NCBI GenBank assembly: GCA_913060975.1
Contig: CAJXVC010000001.1
Span: 124,001-188,000 of the forward strand
Length of the DNA stretch: 64,000 nucleotides
Source of the DNA: an uncultured Gammaproteobacteria bacterium
GTDB taxonomy: Bacteria > Pseudomonadota > Gammaproteobacteria > Pseudomonadales > Pseudohongiellaceae
Reading direction: 5' to 3'
Position 1 is the stretch's first letter. The number at the start of each line of letters is the position of its first letter. Both the position numbers and the translations under genes were made by a program. Of the stretch, positions 59,110-64,000 are shown in pieces. Under the pieces are notes generated by a model that worked only from the letters and a program-made list of their open reading frames with translations, made no database searches and was not told the origin of the DNA.

Positions 59110-60751
59110 AGACCTTCTCCTTGAACGGCTCAATGCCGATGCGCTGATAAGTTGAGAGAAATTCTTCATCGCCATGGCGATTGGCTTTGAAAACTTCAAT
59201 CAATTTATGCACAACCGCGGGTATTTCCTCTTGCGAGAAAGAAGGGCCGATGATCTTGCCCAGGCTGGCTTCGTGTTGTGACGAGCCGCCCAAGGACACT
59301 TGATAGAATTCTTCGCCTTTCTTGTCGACACCAAGAATGCCAATGTTACCAACATGGTGATGGCCGCAGGCATTCATACAGCCGGAAATATTGATACGAA
59401 TATTGCCAAGCTGTTTAAGTTCATTGATGTCTGGAAATTCACGCTGAATAGATTCAGCGATCGGGATAGATTTGGCATTGGCCAGGGCGCAGTAGTCACC
59501 GCCAGGGCAGCAAATCATATCAGTGAGCAGGCCAAGATTGTCACTGGCCAATGATTGCTGATTGAGTTTCTTCCACAAAGTATAAAGCTGGTCCTGACGT
59601 ACATCAGCCAACACAACATTTTGATGGTGAGTCACGCGCACTTCACCGTAGCTAAATTCCTCTGCCAGATCCGCGATGTGATCCAGTTGCGTGTCGGTCA
59701 CATCACCCGGAGCTACGCCAGTCTCTTTCAGACAAACTGTGACGATGGCATAACCCGGCTGCTTGTGAGGAGTAACATTCTGATCCACCCAGCTGGCGAA
59801 TAGTGCATCGCTGCCTAGCGGATCGCTCAGCGCGGCAGGGTTGTCTTCAAGAGCAGCATAGTCAGGTGCTGTGAAAAAGCTCTTGCAGCGATTTATCTCG
59901 TCGTCAGTTAATGTTTGCGCGCCATTTTTAACTTGCGCCCATTCATGCATGACTTTCTCGCGGAAGGCTTCTACGCCAGTTTCTTTGACAAGAATTTTGA
60001 TGCGCGCTTTGTATTTGTTGTCGCGTCGACCTTCACGGTTATAAACGCGCATAATCGCTTCGAGTGCAGTCAGCAAATGTGCTTTTTCGACGAAGTCGAA
60101 TATCTCGACTCCGATTACCGGCGTACGACCCAGGCCGCCACCGGCAAGAATACGGAACCCAACTTCACCGGCAGCATTTTTGGTGAGATAGATACCAATA
60201 TCATGCACCTGCGTTGCAGCCTGGTCGATTTTGGTACCGCATACTGCAATTTTAAATTTACGGGGCAGGAAGGCGAACTCCGGATGGAAAGTCGACCACT
60301 GGCGTATGATCTCGCAGTAAGGGCGAGCATCTTCCAGTTCATCAACAGCAACACCGGCGAATTGATCGGTTGTCGTGTTGCGAATGCAGTTGCCGCTGGT
60401 CTGGATGGCGTGCATTTCGACTTCTGCCAAATGGGCAAGAATGTCTGGCACATCTTCCAGGGCGGGCCAATTGAATTGAATATTCTGGCGGGTCGTGAAA
60501 TGGCCATAACCTTTGTCAAATTCACGCGCAATCAGGCCCAGCTTGCGTAGCTGTTTGGCTGACAACATGCCATAAGGCACAGCGATGCGCAGCATGGGCG
60601 CAAGGCGTTGCACATAGAGGCCATTTTGCAGGCGCAGCGGCAGAAACTCGCTGTCGCTGAGCTTGCCATCCAGAAAGCGATTCGTCTGATCACGGAATTG
60701 CGCGACGCGGTCGGCGAGCATTTGGTGATCATATTGGTCGTATACGTACAT
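59093..60751 (-). CDS. cysI: Nitrite/sulfite reductase, siroheme [4Fe-4S] hemoprotein (CysI type)
   Basis: 552 aa. Two ferredoxin-like half domains (KQLRKLGLIAREFDKGYGHFTTRQNIQFNW, condensed: YGHFTTRQN) and two siroheme/cluster halves. The cluster cysteines are in MICCPGGDYCALA and ISGCMNACGHH, and the substrate-binding Arg/Lys residues sit in FTTRQN and similar. With DUF934 it most likely makes sulfide for cysteine synthesis, taking electrons from ferredoxin or NADPH. A nitrite role cannot be excluded by sequence alone, but the DUF934 partner favours sulfite. Confidence 0.9.
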   Translation of the reverse strand: MYVYDQYDHQMLADRVAQFRDQTNRFLDGKLSDSEFLPLRLQNGLYVQRLAPMLRIAVPYGMLSAKQLRKLGLIAREFDKGYGHFTTRQNIQFNWPALEDVPDILAHLAEVEMHAIQTSGNCIRNTTTDQFAGVAVDELEDARPYCEIIRQWSTFHPEFAFLPRKFKIAVCGTKIDQAATQVHDIGIYLTKNAAGEVGFRILAGGGLGRTPVIGVEIFDFVEKAHLLTALEAIMRVYNREGRRDNKYKARIKILVKETGVEAFREKVMHEWAQVKNGAQTLTDDEINRCKSFFTAPDYAALEDNPAALSDPLGSDALFASWVDQNVTPHKQPGYAIVTVCLKETGVAPGDVTDTQLDHIADLAEEFSYGEVRVTHHQNVVLADVRQDQLYTLWKKLNQQSLASDNLGLLTDMICCPGGDYCALANAKSIPIAESIQREFPDINELKQLGNIRINISGCMNACGHHHVGNIGILGVDKKGEEFYQVSLGGSSQHEASLGKIIGPSFSQEEIPAVVHKLIEVFKANRHGDEEFLSTYQRIGIEPFKEKVYAKAD

Positions 60752-60808
60752 TTCAGTTCCGTTAGGGTCAATTCAGGCGCAGATTGTAAACAATGCGCGT
60801 GTGCTCCA

Positions 60809-63800
60809 CTAGTCGAGATTTGGTGCCAATAACTTGAGCAAGCCGGCGGGTTCTTCACCCTTGCGAGCTGCCAGATCGTTGACCTGATCTTCGGTGATTT
60901 TACCCACCGCGAAGTAGCGTGCATCAGGGTGGGAGAAATACAAGCCGCTGACACTGGCTGCCGGTGTCATGGCATAGCTTTCGGTGAGTTTCACGCCGAT
61001 AGCTGCCTCGGCATCAAGTAATTCGAAGAGCGTTGTTTTCTCGCTGTGATCCGGGCAGGCGGGGTAGCCAGGCGCCGGTCTGATGCCTTGATAACGTTCC
61101 TTGATCAGGTCTTCATTACTCAAAGCTTCGTCTGGCTGGTAGCCCCAGAATTCCTTGCGAACACGCTGGTGCAGATGCTCAGCGAAGGCCTCAGCGAGGC
61201 GATCAGCCAATGCTTTGACCATGATCGCGGCGTAGTCATTGTTCTCAGCCCGGTATTTTTCAGCTAATTTTTCAGCGCCGAGACCGGTGGTGACCACAAA
61301 GCCGCCGATATAATCAGTGCGATCTTCCAGCTCTGGCGCAATGTAATCTGCCAGACTCAAATTGCTGAGATTTTCATCTTTTGGCATTTGCTGGCGCAAG
61401 AAATGCAGTTTGGCCAATGGCTTTTTGCTGCCATTGGTCTGATATAGCTCGACATCATTGTCAGAGCTGCGCTGTGCCGGCCAGAATCCGATGACTGCGC
61501 TGGCTTCCAGAAGCTTGTCGTCGATGATCTCTTTGAGCATCTTCTGTGCATCGGCATACACATCACGGGCTGCCTGGCCGACCTTGTCGTCTTCCAGAAT
61601 TGCTGGAAATTTGCCTGCCAATTGCCAGGTGATAAAGAACGGTGTCCAGTCAATGTAGTCCACCAGATCTTCAATTGGGTAATTCTTCAGTACCTTGGTG
61701 CCGGTAAAACTTGGCTCAGTTGGCTTGAAGTTCGACCAGTCTGTGCTCGGTGCGTTGGCATTGGCATCGCTATAGCTGATCAAAATACGTTTTTGTTTGC
61801 GGTTCGCGGTGCGTTCCCGTACTGCGGCATATTCCTCGCGGATTTTCTGGCAGTAATCAGTCTTGTTCTTGTTGAGCAAATTACTGACCACGGACACGCT
61901 GCGTGAGGCATCGGGCACATAGATTGTGCTGTCGTTGGTGTAGTTCTGTTCGATCTTCACCGCCGTATGGGCTTTGGATGTAGTGGCGCCACCGATCAGC
62001 AGAGGAATCTTGAAATCAAGACGCTGCATTTCGCTGGCCACGTGAACCATCTCATCCAGTGAAGGGGTAATCAGACCGCTCAGGCCAATCACGTCAACAT
62101 TTTCGTCCTTGGCGGTCTGCAAGATTTTCTCACAGGACACCATGACGCCGAGATCGATGACATCGTAGTTGTTGCAGCCAAGCACAACCCCGACAATATT
62201 TTTGCCGATATCGTGTACGTCGCCCTTAACCGTAGCCATCAGAACCTTACCTTTGCTCTGCACTTCGCCTTCGGTTTTCTCGGCTTCGATATAGGGCAGC
62301 AAGTAGGCGACCGCCTGTTTCATCACGCGAGCGCTTTTAACAACCTGCGGTAAAAACATCTTGCCACTACCAAACAAGTCGCCGACTTCATCCATACCAC
62401 GCATCAGTGGCCCTTCAATGACTTCGATAGGGCGCTCAGCATTTTGGCGCGCTGCCTCAGTATCCTCTTCTATAAAGCGGGTAATGCCTTTGACCAACGC
62501 ATAAGAGAGCCGGTCTTCGACAGTCTTTTCGCGCCAGGACAGATCTTCCACTTTTTCTTTCTCGGCGCTGCCGCTGAAAGATTGGGCAACTTCCATCAGT
62601 TTTTCAGTCGCTTCATCATTGCGGTTCAGCACGACGTCTTCGACTGCTTCTTTCAAGTCTTTTGGGATCTCATCATAGACGGTCAGCTGACCGGCATTGA
62701 CAATACCCATGCTCAGGCCGGCTTTGATAGCATGGAACAGAAATACCGAGTGAATCGCTTCACGAACTGTATTATTGCCGCGAAATGAGAAAGAGACGTT
62801 ACTAATACCGCCTGATATTAAAGCGCCAGGTAGATTCTTTTTAATGAATTTGCAGCATTCGATAAAATCGACCGCGTAGTTGTTGTGCTCGTCAATACCG
62901 GTAGCAATGGCGAATACGTTCGGGTCGAAAATAATATCGTGGGCCGGGAAGTCCAGTTTCTCGCGCAGTAAATCATAGCTACGCTTGCAGATCTGGTTTT
63001 TACGTTCCAGTGTGTCGGCCTGGCCGTCCTCGTCGAAGGCCATGATAATGACCGCCGCACCATATTTCAGGCACAAGTCAGCTCGAGCGAGGAATTCTTC
63101 CTCGCCTTCTTTCAGGCTGATTGAGTTAACAACCGCCTTGCCCTGAATATTTTTCAGGCCGTTTTCAATAATCTCCCACTTGGATGAGTCGACCATGATA
63201 GGGACGCGACTGATCTCCGGTTCCGAGGCAACCAGCTTGAGGAATTTCTCCATGGCAGCTTCGGAATCCAACATGCCTTCATCCATGTTGATATCGATAA
63301 TTTGCGCACCGGACTCGACCTGATCGCGGGCAACATCCAAAGCTTCTTCGAAGGCTTCCTCGCGAATCAGGCGTGCAAAGCGGGCCGAACCTGTAACGTT
63401 GGTGCGCTCACCGACGTTTACAAACAGGCTGTCCGAGGTGATGTTGAAGGCTTCCAAGCCACTCAAGCGGCAGGCCGGTTTGATTTTGGGCAATTGACGA
63501 GGCGCGAGGTCGCTCACGGCATCGGCAATGGCTTTGATGTGCTCCGGGGTAGTACCGCAACAACCGCCGATGATATTGATCCAGCCTTGCTCGGCGAAAT
63601 CCTTGATGATGACCGCCATTTCTTCAGGCGTTTGATCATAGTCACCGTATTCGTTCGGCAAACCGGCATTGGGGTGCGTGGATACGTAACCGGGAACAAT
63701 GGCAGAAGCCTCTTCGATATGGGGGCGTAATTGCGCCGCGCCGAGGGCACAGTTGAAGCCGACCGACAGCGGGTTGGCATGGGCAATTGACGTGCAAAAA

Positions 63801-64000
63801 GCTTCGACTGTTTGGCCGGACAGGGTGCGGCCGCTAGCGTCGGTAATCGTGCCAGAAATCATGATCGGGAGCGATTGTCCCTGTTCTTTAAACACCTTGT
63901 TGGCAGCGAAAATGGCTGCCTTGGAATTGAGCGTATCAAATGCAGTTTCGATCAGAATAATATCGGCGCCGCCAGCGATCAGGCCGCGAGTAGAATTGGC
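60809..64000 (-). CDS. metH: Cobalamin-dependent methionine synthase MetH (N-terminus outside window)
   Basis: 1063 residues are present and the frame stays open to base 64000, so about the first 160 residues are missing. From the N-terminus of the fragment: the second half of the homocysteine barrel with zinc Cys ([11 protein letters not shown]), the pterin barrel ([22 protein letters not shown]), the cap and B12 domain with [11 protein letters not shown] (cobalt-binding His), and the SAM-binding activation domain ([31 protein letters not shown]). Transfers methyl from methyl-THF to homocysteine via cobalamin. It lies 57 nt downstream-to-upstream of the reductase gene in the same direction. 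Confidence 0.98.
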   Translation of the reverse strand, partial: ANSTRGLIAGGADIILIETAFDTLNSKAAIFAANKVFKEQGQSLPIMISGTITDASGRTLSGQTVEAFCTSIAHANPLSVGFNCALGAAQLRPHIEEASAIVPGYVSTHPNAGLPNEYGDYDQTPEEMAVIIKDFAEQGWINIIGGCCGTTPEHIKAIADAVSDLAPRQLPKIKPACRLSGLEAFNITSDSLFVNVGERTNVTGSARFARLIREEAFEEALDVARDQVESGAQIIDINMDEGMLDSEAAMEKFLKLVASEPEISRVPIMVDSSKWEIIENGLKNIQGKAVVNSISLKEGEEEFLARADLCLKYGAAVIIMAFDEDGQADTLERKNQICKRSYDLLREKLDFPAHDIIFDPNVFAIATGIDEHNNYAVDFIECCKFIKKNLPGALISGGISNVSFSFRGNNTVREAIHSVFLFHAIKAGLSMGIVNAGQLTVYDEIPKDLKEAVEDVVLNRNDEATEKLMEVAQSFSGSAEKEKVEDLSWREKTVEDRLSYALVKGITRFIEEDTEAARQNAERPIEVIEGPLMRGMDEVGDLFGSGKMFLPQVVKSARVMKQAVAYLLPYIEAEKTEGEVQSKGKVLMATVKGDVHDIGKNIVGVVLGCNNYDVIDLGVMVSCEKILQTAKDENVDVIGLSGLITPSLDEMVHVASEMQRLDFKIPLLIGGATTSKAHTAVKIEQNYTNDSTIYVPDASRSVSVVSNLLNKNKTDYCQKIREEYAAVRERTANRKQKRILISYSDANANAPSTDWSNFKPTEPSFTGTKVLKNYPIEDLVDYIDWTPFFITWQLAGKFPAILEDDKVGQAARDVYADAQKMLKEIIDDKLLEASAVIGFWPAQRSSDNDVELYQTNGSKKPLAKLHFLRQQMPKDENLSNLSLADYIAPELEDRTDYIGGFVVTTGLGAEKLAEKYRAENNDYAAIMVKALADRLAEAFAEHLHQRVRKEFWGYQPDEALSNEDLIKERYQGIRPAPGYPACPDHSEKTTLFELLDAEAAIGVKLTESYAMTPAASVSGLYFSHPDARYFAVGKITEDQVNDLAARKGEEPAGLLKLLAPNLD

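Noticed and set aside
59915..60550. 211-codon plus-strand frame over the sulfite reductase gene
   Set aside because: Antisense shadow of a well-conserved enzyme.

Overview
The window reads as a chromosome segment of a Gammaproteobacterium, probably marine or aquatic. By eye the base composition is near 50% GC. The gene orders are conserved in that class and several resemble Pseudomonas: zipA-ligA, fadBA, alaA next to msrB, tig-clpP-clpX-lon-hupB-ppiD facing fabI, and mltD-gloB diverging from yafS-rnhA-dnaQ. I saw no tRNA, rRNA, insertion sequence, prophage or CRISPR array. zipA is cut by the left edge and metH by the right edge.

Region by region. 1-12.6 kb: zipA (3' part), ligA, a lytic-transglycosylase-like lipoprotein, djlA, a CDF metal exporter, an M16C metalloprotease with its own terminator, rbgA, bolA, a Bax-type glucosaminidase and a polysaccharide-deacetylase lipoprotein. 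12.7-22.1 kb: the fadBA beta-oxidation operon, then a sulfur and tRNA-thiolation group (ttcA, yheU, tusA), xni, pdxB, alaA and msrB. 22.2-35.0 kb: an accessory locus, the least ordinary part of the window. 35.0-37.4 kb: a GAF/HD-GYP c-di-GMP phosphodiesterase and a small DUF6316-type protein. 38.1-47.9 kb: the proteostasis block tig-clpP-clpX-lon-hupB-ppiD, with a sigma-32-like promoter before lon, then convergent fabI. 48.0-57.3 kb: a POT peptide transporter, mltD and gloB in one tight operon, then yafS, rnhA, dnaQ, nudC, sohB and an acuI/yhdH-type oxidoreductase. 57.4-64 kb: a Kef-type antiporter, DUF934, a siroheme sulfite/nitrite reductase and B12-dependent metH, so this end is weighted to sulfur and methionine metabolism.

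The accessory locus pairs a Slam-like (type XI secretion) outer-membrane translocon (29324-30673) with a 2360-residue exported protein (22210-29292). That protein has a signal peptide, a FecR domain, an Asp-rich stretch, a 26-unit Pro-Glu linker and seven divergent repeats of about 230-305 residues. Each repeat starts at a W-x-x-W motif and ends in a TbpB-barrel-like G-x-F-x-G / GF motif. Around it lie a MetA-pathway-type outer-membrane barrel gene, a membrane-anchored protein with two GGTG motifs, a DUF6502 putative DNA-binding protein, and an alpha/beta hydrolase whose promoter carries two perfect palindromes. I infer a surface-display system in which the Slam-like barrel exports a giant multi-barrel cargo. 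This is my best candidate for an undescribed system.

A second theme is a set of decayed short tandem repeats (9, 12 or 13 nt period) in at least five intergenic gaps, and a 21-nt repeat in the 3' end of rbgA.
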